From: Streptomyces sp. NBRC 110028
Lineage (GTDB): Bacteria; Actinomycetota; Actinomycetes; Streptomycetales; Streptomycetaceae
Reading direction: 5' to 3'
Assembly (NCBI RefSeq): GCF_001417735.1
Contig: NZ_BBUZ01000026.1
Span: 186,001-250,000, forward strand
DNA length: 64,000 bases
Shown: piece after piece, positions 8,056-17,801 of the stretch
Layout: each line of letters opens with the position of its first letter
How positions within the stretch are numbered: the first letter of the stretch is position 1
Position numbers and translations under genes: made by a program
The notes under the pieces: generated by a model
Told to the model about the DNA's origin: nothing
What the model saw: the letters and a program-made list of their open reading frames with translations, nothing else
Databases searched by the model: none

Positions 8056-9547
8056 AGACCGGAGCCCGGACGGTGGGCTCCGGGACGGTTCTGCGGCGCA
8101 GCTGCATTCTGGCCGGGCGTCCCGGGCCACCGGACCTGACCGGGGAGCGCAGCCGGACCGCGGCGTCCAGCCCGCCGCCGGGAGCCGCGTTCAGCGTGGC
8201 CTCGCCGCCACTGGCGTGGGCCAGCCGCTGGACCAGCGAGAGCCCGAGGCCGGTGCCGCCCTTGGGGGAGTCGGGGGCCCGCCAGAAGCGGTCGAAGGCG
8301 CGGCGGCGCTGCTCCGCGGTCATGCCCGGCCCCTGGTCGATGACGTGCACCTCGACCCAGGTGGGGCGGCCGTCCCGGTGCAGATGGCGGCGGTCCGGCG
8401 CGGGGTGGCGGAGGTCGAGGGCGACGGTTCCGCCCAGCGGCGAGGAACGCAGCGCGTTGGACAGGAGATTGTCCAGGATCTGCTCGACGGCCCCGGGTAC
8501 CGCGAGCGCGTGGCCGACCGGGACGCCGCGCAGGACGAGACGGGCGTGGTGCTGCTCGAACAGCGGGGTCCAGGTGCGCAGCCGCTCCGTGCACAGCTCG
8601 TCCAGATCGACCTGCTCAGGCGTCACGGCACCCTCCTCCATCCGGGCCATCGCCAGCAGCCCCTCGACCATCCGGGCCAGCCGCTCGGTCTCGGTCGTCG
8701 CGGCGGTGAGATGGGGACGCGCGCGTTCGGCGAGGTCGGGCTCCAGATTGTCCAGGCGCAGCCGCAGCGCCGCGAGCGGGGTCTTGAGCTGGTGGGAGGC
8801 CTCGGCCGCGAACGCGCGCTGGGCCTCCAGCAGATGGGCGAGACGGGCGGCGGTCTGGTTGAAGGTGGCCGCCAGGCTGCGTACCTCCGGCGGCCCGGAC
8901 GTCACCGGGGCGGGCGTGGGGGCCTTGCCGTCGGCCAGCCGGTGCGCGAAGCGCTCCAGCTCCACGATGGGACGGCTGGTCCAGCGGGCGAAGACCAGCG
9001 CCACCACGGCGGCCCCGGTCAGGATCGCCAGCCCGGCCAGGGCCAGCAGCAGCCACGCCCGGTGCACCTTGGAGTGCACCGCGTCGGTGGGGAGGATGAG
9101 CCGGACCGCGCCCTGGAGCTGGTTCCCGTGGGTGACGGGAAGGGCGACGGACAGATAGCTGACCCCGCCGATGGTGGAGGTCCGTACGTCGACCGCGTCG
9201 TGGCCCCCCAGCGCCGCCGCGATCTCGGGCCGGGACGTCATGTCCCGCGCCTGGTCGGCGGGCAGCGGATGGGAGGCGGCGAGCACTCCGCCGTCGGCGG
9301 CCACGATCAGCACCTCGCCGCCGATGCGCTGGGCGCAGTGCACGACCCGGGCCGGCAGCTCCCGCTCCTCCCGGCCCGCCATGATGGACAGGGAGGCGAA
9401 CGCGGACACCGACTCGGCCTCGTCCTCGGCCGCGGAGATGACCCGCTCCTTCTCGGACCGGCTGTAGATGTAGCCGAGCGGGATCTCGAAACACAGCAGG
9501 ACCAGGACGGCGAGGCTCAGATAGCCGAGCAGCAGACGGCGGGTCAC
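8054..9547 (-). CDS. Two-component sensor histidine kinase
   Basis: 497 residues from the GTG at 9547, which overlaps the TGA of the response regulator (GTGA), so translation is coupled. One membrane segment at the N-terminus (RRLLLGYLSLAVLVLLCF), an extracellular sensor region of about 120 residues, a second membrane segment (about 150-170), HAMP, HisKA with the phospho-accepting histidine in ASHQLKTPLAAL, and HATPase_c with N-box (DNLLSNALRSSP), DQGPGM and GGTGLGLS. Signal unknown. A much longer frame exists upstream, but it runs through the regulator gene and has no good start. Partner of the OmpR-type regulator at 10329-9544. Confidence 0.95.
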   Translation of the reverse strand: MTRRLLLGYLSLAVLVLLCFEIPLGYIYSRSEKERVISAAEDEAESVSAFASLSIMAGREERELPARVVHCAQRIGGEVLIVAADGGVLAASHPLPADQARDMTSRPEIAAALGGHDAVDVRTSTIGGVSYLSVALPVTHGNQLQGAVRLILPTDAVHSKVHRAWLLLALAGLAILTGAAVVALVFARWTSRPIVELERFAHRLADGKAPTPAPVTSGPPEVRSLAATFNQTAARLAHLLEAQRAFAAEASHQLKTPLAALRLRLDNLEPDLAERARPHLTAATTETERLARMVEGLLAMARMEEGAVTPEQVDLDELCTERLRTWTPLFEQHHARLVLRGVPVGHALAVPGAVEQILDNLLSNALRSSPLGGTVALDLRHPAPDRRHLHRDGRPTWVEVHVIDQGPGMTAEQRRRAFDRFWRAPDSPKGGTGLGLSLVQRLAHASGGEATLNAAPGGGLDAAVRLRSPVRSGGPGRPARMQLRRRTVPEPTVRAPV

Positions 9548-10329
9548 GGCCGGGCGGCCTCCGGAATTCCGCTGTGCACGGCGAGCCGGAAGCCCACGCC
9601 GCGCAGGGTCTGGATCCAGGCCGGGTCGCCGAGCTTGCGGCGCAGGGTGGCCACGTGCACGTCCAGGGTCTTGGTCGGCCCGTGGAAGTGCGGGTCCCAC
9701 ACCCGGTCGAGGATCTGCTGACGCGAGTACACGGCGCCGGGATCCTCGGTGAGCAGGGCCAGCAGTTCGAACTCCTTGGGCGTGAGGGCGACCGGGGCGC
9801 CGCCCACCCACACCTGCCGGGTCCTGCGGTCCACGATCAGCGGCTCCTGGCCCTCCAGCGTCTGGTGCTGCACCGGCGCCGGGGCCGGGGCGGGTGCCGG
9901 TTCCGGTTCGAGGACCGGCGGGGGAGCGACGGCAGTCCCGGCCCCCCGGCGGGCGGTGGGCGCGGGTTCGGTGCGCTGGGTGCGGCGGGTCACGGCGCGG
10001 ATGCGGGCGATCAGCTCACGCATGCTGAATGGTTTCGCCAAGTAGTCGTCCGCTCCCAGCTCCAGTCCGAGTACCCGGTCGGCCTCCTCACCGCGCGCGG
10101 TGAGCATGATGATGGGTACGTCGGAGACCTGCCGGATGCCGCGGCAGACGTCGATGCCGTCCATGTCCGGCAGTCCCAGGTCGAGCAGGACGATGTCCCC
10201 GTACGGCCCTTCCAGCCCGGCGGTACCCGTACTCACGTGACTGGCCGTCAGCCCGTATCGCCGTAAACCCTCGACAAGGGGCTCGGCGATCGTCTCGTCG
10301 TCCTCGATCAGCAGTGCTCGTACGGTCAT
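9544..10329 (-). CDS. OmpR-family response regulator with a TTA codon
   Basis: 261 residues. Receiver domain (residues 1-115: acidic pair EDDE, phospho-acceptor Asp in VLLDLGLPDMDG, conserved Lys in YLAKPFS), then an unusually long Ala/Pro/Glu-rich linker of about 45 residues, then a winged-helix OmpR DNA-binding domain (LTPKEFELLALL ... TLRRKLGDPAWIQTLRGVGFRL). Codon 22 (10266-10264) is TTA, so full expression should need bldA tRNA. Divergent from the carbonic anhydrase/SulP operon, a plausible but unproven target. AGGA precedes the ATG. Confidence 0.95.
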   Translation of the reverse strand: MTVRALLIEDDETIAEPLVEGLRRYGLTASHVSTGTAGLEGPYGDIVLLDLGLPDMDGIDVCRGIRQVSDVPIIMLTARGEEADRVLGLELGADDYLAKPFSMRELIARIRAVTRRTQRTEPAPTARRGAGTAVAPPPVLEPEPAPAPAPAPVQHQTLEGQEPLIVDRRTRQVWVGGAPVALTPKEFELLALLTEDPGAVYSRQQILDRVWDPHFHGPTKTLDVHVATLRRKLGDPAWIQTLRGVGFRLAVHSGIPEAARP

Positions 10330-10504
10330 GGGGTCCTGTCTACCGCAGCGCCGGATGCCCGTCCCGGTTTTTGTAAGGTTGCGAGTGCGGTTCCGAATAT
10401 TGAGGAAGAACTTGCAATGCTCTAGTGTTCGTTTAACCCTCGTCTGGCGCACGCCTCCCTACGGTGAATGGCATCCGGTGGAAAACACCCGTCAGGGAGG
10501 CATG

Positions 10505-11107
10505 ATGCAGACTCTGCTCGAACACGCCCGCTCGTTCCGGCGCCGGTCCGATTTCGACAGCGGTGCATACCGCAAACTGGCCGACGGGCAATCTCCGCAG
10601 GCCCTGTTCATCACCTGCTCCGATTCCCGCGTCATTCCGGCGCTCATCACGGGCGCCCGGCCCGGTGAGATATTCGAGCTGCGCAACGCGGGAAACATCG
10701 TTCCCCCGCACGGTATGCACCTGGTATCCGGTGAGGTCGCCACCATCGAATACGCGCTGGAGGTGCTGGGTGTCCGGGACGTCATTGTCTGCGGTCATTC
10801 GCACTGCGGCGCCATGGGAGCGCTGGCCTCCGGGGCGGATCTGTCCCGGATGCCCGGGGTCGGCGCCTGGCTCGACGTCGCCCGGCCCGGACTGGCCACG
10901 AGGCTCGGCTCCACCCAAGAGGACCCGTGCCTGCGGGAATTGGCCCAGCTGAATGTCCGTAATCAGCTCGAAACCCTCAAGGAATACCCGGCCGCCCGGC
11001 GCCGGTGGGAAAACGGCCGGCTGCGGTTGCACGGCTGGTTCTACCAGGTCGACAGTGCCGAGTTGTGGGAAATGGAAGCGGACGGCGATTTCCGGGTGCA
11101 CCCATGA
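10505..11107 (+). CDS. Beta-class carbonic anhydrase
   Basis: 200 residues. Catalyses CO2 plus water to bicarbonate in the cytosol. Zinc-ligand motifs are present: CSDSR near residue 39 and the GHSHCGA pair near residue 99, plus the conserved ELRNAGN stretch. Two in-frame ATGs occur (10502 and 10505); AGGGAGG at 10494-10500 fits the second. The last four bases (ATGA) overlap the start of the SulP transporter gene, so the enzyme and transporter are translationally coupled, suggesting bicarbonate handling. Confidence 0.95.
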   Translation: MQTLLEHARSFRRRSDFDSGAYRKLADGQSPQALFITCSDSRVIPALITGARPGEIFELRNAGNIVPPHGMHLVSGEVATIEYALEVLGVRDVIVCGHSHCGAMGALASGADLSRMPGVGAWLDVARPGLATRLGSTQEDPCLRELAQLNVRNQLETLKEYPAARRRWENGRLRLHGWFYQVDSAELWEMEADGDFRVHP

Positions 11108-13107
11108 CGACCGGACGGCATGCGCGAGGCCGGGCGCCCATGGAGACGGCCGGGCCGCCGACATACGTCGACGATTGGCCGGCCCCATCCCCGGCCCATG
11201 CCCCGCCCCCTGCACCGGATGACGGAATCGGGCCGGGTACCGAAAGCTTCGAGACGTTACAAGGGATGGTCCGAACTCCCGCCCCCGGCCCCGCCCCCGG
11301 GGCGGCATCCGGCACCCGCGCGGGCGCCGGTACGGGCGCCGGGGGCGGTGCCAAGGGGCGCGCCCCCAAGGGCGGCATGTTCGCCGGGGCCAACCTCGGC
11401 ACCGAGATCGGCGCCTCGCTCGTCGTCTTCCTGGTGGCCCTGCCCCTGTGCATCGGCGTCGCCGTCGCCTCGGGCGCCCCCGCCGAACTCGGCATCATCA
11501 CCGGGGTGATCGGCGGACTCGTCGTCGGCATGACCCCGGGCAGCACCCTCCAGGTGAGCGGGCCCGCCGCCGGGCTCGCCGCGCTCGTCGCGGAGACGGT
11601 GGAGGCGCAGGGCATCGCCATGCTCGGCGTGATCGTACTGGGCGCCGGAATCCTGCAGATCGTGCTGGGGCTGATCCGCCTCGGCCGGATGTTCCAGGCC
11701 ACCTCCGTCGCCGTCGTCCAGGGCATGCTCGCCGGTATCGGCCTGCCGCTGATGGTCAGCCAGTCGTATCCGCTGGCCGACAACAAGGCCCCCGGCACGC
11801 CCATCGAGAACATGCTCGCCTTCCCCGGGCTGATCGCCGACACCCTGGCGAACCCGCAGGCGGCCATCGCCGCCGGGCTGGGCGTCGCCACCGTCGTCCT
11901 CAGCTTCGTCTGGAAGAAGGTGCCGGGGCCGGTCAAGAAGATCCCCGCCGCGCTGGTCGCGGTCGGACTCGGCATCGTCATCGCCGCGCTCCCCGGCGTC
12001 GAGGTGAAGACACTCCAGGTCGGCAATCTGCTGGCCGCCATCCAGGTCCCCGGCCCCGAACAGTTCGCCGGGCTCACCGACCCCGCGATCCTCACCGCCA
12101 TCGTCACCTTCACCGTCATCGCCTCGGCGGAGAGCCTGTTCACGGCCGCCGCCGTGGACCGGATGCACGACGGCAAGCGCACCCGGTACAACAGCGAGCT
12201 GATCGCCCAGGGCGCGGGCAACACCCTCTGCGGCATCCTCGGCTCGCTCCCCATGACCGCCGTCGTCGCCCGCAGCTCGGCCAACGTCCAGTCCGGCGCC
12301 AAGACCCGGCTCTCCCGCACGCTGCACGGCCTGTGGCTGCTCGCCTTCGCCCTGCTGCTCCCCAGCGTCCTCGCCCTGATCCCCATTTCGGTGCTGGCCG
12401 GTGTCCTCGTCCACAGCGGCTGGAAGCTGCTCGCCCCCGAGCAGTTCCCGAAGATGTGGCACGAGGACCGCGGCGAGTTCTTCGTGATGACCGCCACCAC
12501 GCTCGCCATCGTCGCCACCGCGCTGCTCGAAGGGGTGCTGATCGGGCTCGCGGCCGGGATCGTGCTGGCCGCGCTGCGGATGTCGCAGACTTCCGTCGAG
12601 CACGTCGTCGAGGGCGACAGCGCCAAGGTCGTCATGAAGGGCAACGCCACCTTCCTGCGGCTGCCGAAGCTCATCGACGCGCTCGAGGCCGTCGGCGCCT
12701 CCGGGAAGGCGCGGATCCGGCTCGATCTGATGGGCGTCACCCATCTGGACCACGCCTGCCGCAACCAGGTCGAGGAGTTCGTCGCGCAGAAGCGGGCCAC
12801 GCCCGGGGTGCGGGTGGAACTGCTGATGCCGAACGGACTGAACGCGCCGAAGGCGGCCAAGGAGCCCGCGCCGCGGCCGGACGCGGCGGCGTCCGGCGCG
12901 TGGTCCGGCGAGCCGTCCGCCGGTCCGGAGGCGCCGGCCGACCCGTCCGCCGGTCCCGGACCCACGGCCGAGTGGTACTACCTCGACCCCCGCCCGCTGG
13001 ACGGCCACCAGGACGACCACCACGCCTACGGCACGGACTACGGCACCGGCTACCCCGAGGGCGTCGACCTCTTCGACGACCACCGGTGGGGCGGCACGCG
13101 CAGGTAA
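11104..13107 (+). CDS. SulP-family anion (probably bicarbonate) transporter
   Basis: 667 residues. About 90 residues of Pro/Gly/Ala-rich, probably disordered N-terminus precede the SulP membrane domain (from GANLGTEIGASLVVFLVALPLCIGVAVASG), with 10 or more hydrophobic segments to about residue 510. A short STAS-like region follows (IRLDLMGVTHLDHACRNQVEEF) and then a variable acidic/aromatic tail (HQDDHHAYGTDYGTGY). Overlaps the carbonic anhydrase gene by 4 bp; SulP proteins linked to carbonic anhydrase commonly move bicarbonate. Codon 52 (11257-11259) is TTA, placing the operon's second gene under likely bldA control. Sulfate transport is the main alternative. Confidence 0.9.
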   Translation: MTTGRHARGRAPMETAGPPTYVDDWPAPSPAHAPPPAPDDGIGPGTESFETLQGMVRTPAPGPAPGAASGTRAGAGTGAGGGAKGRAPKGGMFAGANLGTEIGASLVVFLVALPLCIGVAVASGAPAELGIITGVIGGLVVGMTPGSTLQVSGPAAGLAALVAETVEAQGIAMLGVIVLGAGILQIVLGLIRLGRMFQATSVAVVQGMLAGIGLPLMVSQSYPLADNKAPGTPIENMLAFPGLIADTLANPQAAIAAGLGVATVVLSFVWKKVPGPVKKIPAALVAVGLGIVIAALPGVEVKTLQVGNLLAAIQVPGPEQFAGLTDPAILTAIVTFTVIASAESLFTAAAVDRMHDGKRTRYNSELIAQGAGNTLCGILGSLPMTAVVARSSANVQSGAKTRLSRTLHGLWLLAFALLLPSVLALIPISVLAGVLVHSGWKLLAPEQFPKMWHEDRGEFFVMTATTLAIVATALLEGVLIGLAAGIVLAALRMSQTSVEHVVEGDSAKVVMKGNATFLRLPKLIDALEAVGASGKARIRLDLMGVTHLDHACRNQVEEFVAQKRATPGVRVELLMPNGLNAPKAAKEPAPRPDAAASGAWSGEPSAGPEAPADPSAGPGPTAEWYYLDPRPLDGHQDDHHAYGTDYGTGYPEGVDLFDDHRWGGTRR

Positions 13108-13138
13108 CACGGGTACAAAAGCGAGGTCCGTGCGGCCC

Positions 13139-13173
13139 CGGGCACCGATCGCGGTTAACGTGGTCGGTGCCCG
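13139..13173 (+). terminator. Hairpin after the SulP gene
   Basis: 10-bp perfect stem CGGGCACCGA / TCGGTGCCCG (13139-13148 and 13164-13173) with a 15-base loop, 31 bases after the SulP stop and ahead of sbcD. There is no U-tract, which is common for actinobacterial terminators. Confidence 0.5.
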
Positions 13174-13249
13174 TAGCGCTGATCCGGTACGGGCGCGTCG
13201 CTGACCAATGGGGTGGAGGAAGGACGAACGTGCGCGTCGGAGTCGACCG

Positions 13250-14410
13250 TTGAGAATTCTGCACACCTCCGACTGGCACCTCGGACGGTCCTTCCACCGC
13301 GTCAGCCTGCTCGCGGCGCAGCGGGAATTCCTCGACCGTCTCGTCGCGACCGTACGGGAGCGGGAGGTGGACGCCGTCCTCGTCGCGGGGGACGTCTACG
13401 ACCGGGCCGTACCGCCGCTGGCCGCCGTCGAGCTGTTCGACGACGCCCTGCACCGGCTCGCCGGCCTCGGCGTGCCGACCGTCATGATCTCCGGCAACCA
13501 CGACTCGCCCCGGCGGCTCGGCGTCGGCGCCGGGCTCATCGAGCGGGCCGGGATCCATCTGCGCACCGACCCCGCCGGATGCGGCACCCCCGTCGTCCTC
13601 GCCGACCGCCACGGCGACGTCGCCTTCTACGGTCTGCCCTACCTCGAACCCGGCCTGGTGCGCGAGACGCTGGGCGCGCCGGCGGGGGGTCATCCGGCGG
13701 TCCTCGGCGCCGCCATGGACCGGGTGCGCGCCGACCTCGCCACCCGGCCGCCCGGCACCCGGTCCGTCGTCCTCGCCCACGCCTTCGTCACCGGCGGCGC
13801 GGTCAGCGACAGCGAACGGGACATCACGGTCGGCGGAGTCGCCTCCGTCCCCGCCGAGGTCTTCGACGGCGTCGACTATGTGGCGCTCGGGCATCTGCAC
13901 GGCTGCCAGACCCTCACCGAGCGCGTCCGCTACTCGGGCTCGCCGCTCGCCTACTCCTTCTCCGAGGCCGCGCACCGCAAGTCGATGTGGCTCATCGAGC
14001 TGGCCGCCGACGGCGCGATCGGCGCCGCCGAGCGCGTCGACTGTCCCGTACCCCGCCCGCTGGCCCGCCTCCGGGGGCGGCTGGAGGACCTGCTCGCCGA
14101 CCCGGACCTCGCCCGGCACGAGACGGCGTGGGTCGAGGCCACGCTGACCGATCCGGCGCGGCCGTACGAGCCGATGGCCCGGCTCGCGGAGCGCTTCCCG
14201 CACGTCCTCAGCCTGGTCTTCGACCCGGAGCGGCCCCCCGAGGACCCGCTCGCCTCCTACGCCCAGCGGCTGCGCGGCCGCACCGACCGGGAGATCGCCG
14301 AGGACTTCGTGGCCCACGTACGGGGCGGGCGCGGCCCGGACGCGCGGGAGTCCGTGCTGCTCGGCGACGCCCTCGAAGCCGTCCGTGTGGAGGGGGAGGA
14401 CCCGCGATGA
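13250..14410 (+). CDS. sbcD: Exonuclease SbcD (Mre11-type nuclease subunit)
   Basis: 386 residues from the TTG at 13250; GGAG sits 7 bases ahead and the protein then begins MRILHTSDWHLGRSFH, the family's normal start. Metallophosphoesterase motifs: DWH, GDVYDRAVPP, SGNHDSPRRL, LAHAFV and ALGHLHG. With SbcC it forms an ATP-driven nuclease that opens DNA hairpins and processes protein-blocked ends. The stop overlaps the sbcC ATG (ATGA), so the two subunits are co-translated. Confidence 0.96.
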   Translation: MRILHTSDWHLGRSFHRVSLLAAQREFLDRLVATVREREVDAVLVAGDVYDRAVPPLAAVELFDDALHRLAGLGVPTVMISGNHDSPRRLGVGAGLIERAGIHLRTDPAGCGTPVVLADRHGDVAFYGLPYLEPGLVRETLGAPAGGHPAVLGAAMDRVRADLATRPPGTRSVVLAHAFVTGGAVSDSERDITVGGVASVPAEVFDGVDYVALGHLHGCQTLTERVRYSGSPLAYSFSEAAHRKSMWLIELAADGAIGAAERVDCPVPRPLARLRGRLEDLLADPDLARHETAWVEATLTDPARPYEPMARLAERFPHVLSLVFDPERPPEDPLASYAQRLRGRTDREIAEDFVAHVRGGRGPDARESVLLGDALEAVRVEGEDPR

Positions 14411-17400
14411 GGCTCCACCGGCTGACCGTCACCGCCTTCGGCCCCTTCGGGGCCACCCAGCAGGTCGACTTCGACGAACTGTCGGCCGCCGGGCTCTTCC
14501 TGCTGCACGGGCCGACGGGCGCGGGCAAGACCTCCGTCCTCGACGCCGTCTGCTACGGCCTGTACGGGCAGGTGCCCGGCGCCCGGCAGGGCAGCGGGCT
14601 CTCCCTGCGCAGCGACCACGCCGATCCGCACACCCCGACCGAGGTCGTCCTCGAACTCACCGTGGGCCGGCGCCGCCTGGAGATCACCCGGCGGCCCGAG
14701 CAGCCCCGGCCCAAGAAGCGGGGCACCGGGGTGACCCGGGAGAAGGCGCAGAGCCTGCTGCGCGCCTACGACGCCGACTCCCGCACCTGGAAGGCGCTCA
14801 GCCGCTCGCACCAGGAGATCGGCGCGGAGATCGAACAGCTGCTGGGCATGAGCAGGGACCAGTTCTGCCAGGTGGTCCTGTTGCCGCAGGGCGACTTCGC
14901 CCGCTTCCTCCGCGCCGACGAACCGGCCCGGGCCAGGCTGCTGGGCAGGCTCTTCGACACCAGCCGCTTCGCCGCCGTCGAAGAGCGGCTCGCCGAGCTG
15001 CGGCGCGCCGCCGAGAAGCGCGTCATCGGCGGCGACGAACGGCTCCTCGCGCTCGCCCACCGCATGGCCCAGGCCGCGGGCCGCTCCGCCGAACTGGACG
15101 CACACCCGCTGCCGGAGACCGCCGCCGGGGCGCCGGGCCTCGCCGACGCCGTCCTGGAGTGGGCCGCCCTCGCCCGCGCGGACGCGCGCGAACGGCGCGA
15201 CATCACCGCGTCCGCGCTGCGCCGCGCCGAAGCCGTGCACGAGGCCGCCCGGCGGGCGGCCGACGCGGAGAGCGAGCGCGCCGAACTCCAGCGCCGCCAC
15301 GCCCGGGCGCGGCGCCGCGCGGACGACCTGGAGCTGGGCCGGGCCGAACGGACACGGCTGCACGCCCTGTTGGAGCGCGCCCGCGCCGCCGACGCCGTGG
15401 CCCCCGCCCTGGACCTCCGCACCACCGCCGCCCACGCCCACCACCGCGCCACCGCCGCCGAACGCCAGGCCCGCACCCGCCTGGCCGCCGACCCGGCGTT
15501 GGACGCCCTGGCCCACGTTCCGGCCCCGCGGCCGTCCGGCGCCGATAAGGCCGACGAGCCCGCCGCGCGGCGCAACGGACCGGAGGCCGGCGCCACGGCC
15601 GCGCCCGGTTCGCGCGGCGTACCGCCGGCGCGCGGCGCCGGGTCGCCGGGCGGGGCCGAGGCGGAGGGCCGTACATCGGTCGCGGTGGAGGGCCCGGCCG
15701 GTGGGCCCGGCCCGTTTGCGGACCCCGCCGCGCGGGACGAGCGTGGCGGGCCGGAGGCCGGGGCCGTGGACGTGGCTCGTTCGGGTGGCGTGCCGCATGC
15801 GCGCGGGGGCTCCGCGTCCGGCGCGTCGCAGGAGGGCGACCGTGGTGACGCGGGGCCGCTGGCCGAGGCGGGGGCCGAGCGGTTGGCGCGGGTGGAACGG
15901 TGGGTGCGGGGGGAACTGGGGGCGTTGGCGGCGGCTCGGCGGGGCGAGGACCGGGCCCGGGCCGTGGCGACGGAGATCGCGGAACTGGACCGTGAGGCGC
16001 GGGCCGACGAGGAGGCCGTCGAGGAGGCCGCCGAATGGCTCGCGGGCTGGGAGTCGACGCGGCGCGCGCACCAGGCGCGCATCGAGGCCGCGCAGGAGGC
16101 CGCCACCCGGGCCGAGCAGCTCGGCGCGCGCATCGAGCCCGCCGAGCGGCGGCTGGAGGCGGCCCGTGAGCGCGACCGGCTCGCCGAGCTGGCGGAGCGG
16201 GCGCGGGAGGAGCTGTTGCGGTGCCGGGAGCGGGCGGCCGGCGCCCAGGAGAGCTGGCTGGACCTCAAGGACCGGCGGCTGCGCGGGATCGCCGCCGAGC
16301 TGGCGGCCGGGCTGCGCCCGGGGGAGCCGTGCGCGGTGTGCGGGGGCTGTGAGCATCCGAGCCCGGCGCGCCCGGGGGCGGGGCATGTGGACCGTACGGC
16401 GGAGGAGGCCGCGCTGGAGGACTACCGGCGGGCCGAGGCGGGCCGAGAGGAGGCCGAGAGCCGGTCGCAGCGGCTGAAGGAGGCCCTCGCCGGCGCGGAG
16501 GCCGGGGCCGACGGCGGCGCGGTGGAGGCGCTGGACCGCGCCCTGGCCGAGCTGCGCGCCGCGTACGCCGAGGCCCGCGCCGCGGCCGCGGACGGGCTCG
16601 ACGCCCGCGCGGCCCTCGACCGGGCCGAGGGCGAGCACGCCCGGCGGCTGGCCCAGCGGCAGGAGGCCGAGCGGCGCTCGGCGGCTCGTACGTCGCACCG
16701 CGAGGCGCTGGCCCGGGAGCGGGCCGCGCTGCTGGCCGAGCTGGCGGAGGCCCGCGGCGCCGACGCCTCGGTGGCCGGGCGCGTGGCGCGGCTGGAGCGG
16801 CAGGCCGGGCTGCTGGCGCGGACGGCCGAGGCGGTGCGCGACGCCGAGGCCGCCGCCCGGCGGCTGAAGGAGGCCGACGCGCACCTCGCCGACGCCGCGT
16901 ACCGGGCGGGCTTCGACACGCCGGAGGCGGCGGCCGACGCCGTGCTGTCCGCCGACCGGCGGCGCGAGGCGCAGCGCCGCCTGGAGGAGTGGCGGACGGA
17001 GGAGGCGGCCGTCGCGGCGGAGCTGGCCGACGCGCGGCTCGCCGCCGCGGCGCAGGAGCCGCCCGCCGACCTCGCCGGGGCCCGGGCCGCCGCGGACGCG
17101 GCCACCCGCGCCCTGCGCGACGCCTCGGCGGCCGACGCGGCGGCCCGCACCCGTTGCCAGGACCTGGACGGGCTCTCCGCGCAAGGCCTGGAGGACGCGC
17201 GCCGGCTCGCCCCGCTGCGCGAGGAGTACGACCGCGTCGCCCGCCTCGCCTCGCTCGCCGCCGGCACCTCGGCCGACAACGAGCGGCGGATGCGGCTGGA
17301 GGCGTATGTGCTGGCCGCGCGGCTGGAGCAGGTCGCGGCCGCGGCCAGCGCGCGGCTGGGGCACATGTCCTCCGGGCGCTACACCCTGGTGCACTCCGAC

Positions 17401-17793
17401 GCGAGGGCGGGCGGCCGCGGCCGCTCCGGGCTCGGGCTGCACGTCATCGACGCCTGGACCGGCCGCGAGCGGGACACCGCGACCCTCTCCGGCGGCGAGA
17501 CGTTCTTCGCCTCGCTCTCCCTCGCGCTCGGGCTCGCCGATGTCGTCACGGACGAGGCGGGCGGGGTGCGGCTCGACACCCTCTTCATCGACGAGGGGTT
17601 CGGCAGCCTGGACGAACAGACCCTGGACGAGGTGCTGGACGTCCTGGACTCGCTGCGCGAACGGGACCGTACGGTCGGCATCGTCAGCCATGTCGCGGAT
17701 CTGCGGCAGCGGATCCCGGCGAGGCTGGAGGTGGTGAAGGGGCGCGAGGGTTCGGCGGTGCTCCACCGCACCGCCACCGCCGCGCCGGGGTGA
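14407..17793 (+). CDS. sbcC: Exonuclease SbcC (Rad50-type ATPase) with a low-complexity insertion
   Basis: 1128 residues. Walker A GPTGAGKTS at about residue 35, the Rad50 Q-loop region, long Ala/Glu/Arg coiled coils, the zinc-hook CAVC (GEPCAVCGGCEHPSPARP, about residue 645), signature TLSGGETFFASLSLALGLAD and Walker B TLFIDEGFGSLD at the C-terminus. Between about residues 378 and 490 the first coiled-coil arm is interrupted by a Gly/Ala/Pro-rich stretch with two imperfect copies of a 30-odd-residue unit (both containing GPEAGA, then GVP-ARG). This is unlikely to be coiled coil. Convergent with the GNAT gene 8 bases away. Confidence 0.96.
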   Translation: MRLHRLTVTAFGPFGATQQVDFDELSAAGLFLLHGPTGAGKTSVLDAVCYGLYGQVPGARQGSGLSLRSDHADPHTPTEVVLELTVGRRRLEITRRPEQPRPKKRGTGVTREKAQSLLRAYDADSRTWKALSRSHQEIGAEIEQLLGMSRDQFCQVVLLPQGDFARFLRADEPARARLLGRLFDTSRFAAVEERLAELRRAAEKRVIGGDERLLALAHRMAQAAGRSAELDAHPLPETAAGAPGLADAVLEWAALARADARERRDITASALRRAEAVHEAARRAADAESERAELQRRHARARRRADDLELGRAERTRLHALLERARAADAVAPALDLRTTAAHAHHRATAAERQARTRLAADPALDALAHVPAPRPSGADKADEPAARRNGPEAGATAAPGSRGVPPARGAGSPGGAEAEGRTSVAVEGPAGGPGPFADPAARDERGGPEAGAVDVARSGGVPHARGGSASGASQEGDRGDAGPLAEAGAERLARVERWVRGELGALAAARRGEDRARAVATEIAELDREARADEEAVEEAAEWLAGWESTRRAHQARIEAAQEAATRAEQLGARIEPAERRLEAARERDRLAELAERAREELLRCRERAAGAQESWLDLKDRRLRGIAAELAAGLRPGEPCAVCGGCEHPSPARPGAGHVDRTAEEAALEDYRRAEAGREEAESRSQRLKEALAGAEAGADGGAVEALDRALAELRAAYAEARAAAADGLDARAALDRAEGEHARRLAQRQEAERRSAARTSHREALARERAALLAELAEARGADASVAGRVARLERQAGLLARTAEAVRDAEAAARRLKEADAHLADAAYRAGFDTPEAAADAVLSADRRREAQRRLEEWRTEEAAVAAELADARLAAAAQEPPADLAGARAAADAATRALRDASAADAAARTRCQDLDGLSAQGLEDARRLAPLREEYDRVARLASLAAGTSADNERRMRLEAYVLAARLEQVAAAASARLGHMSSGRYTLVHSDARAGGRGRSGLGLHVIDAWTGRERDTATLSGGETFFASLSLALGLADVVTDEAGGVRLDTLFIDEGFGSLDEQTLDEVLDVLDSLRERDRTVGIVSHVADLRQRIPARLEVVKGREGSAVLHRTATAAPG

Positions 17794-17801
17794 GAGCGGG
17801 G

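Noticed and set aside
7158..8594. Long minus-strand ORF through the YigZ gene and element A
   Set aside because: Antisense to a clear YigZ protein and with no recognisable motif.
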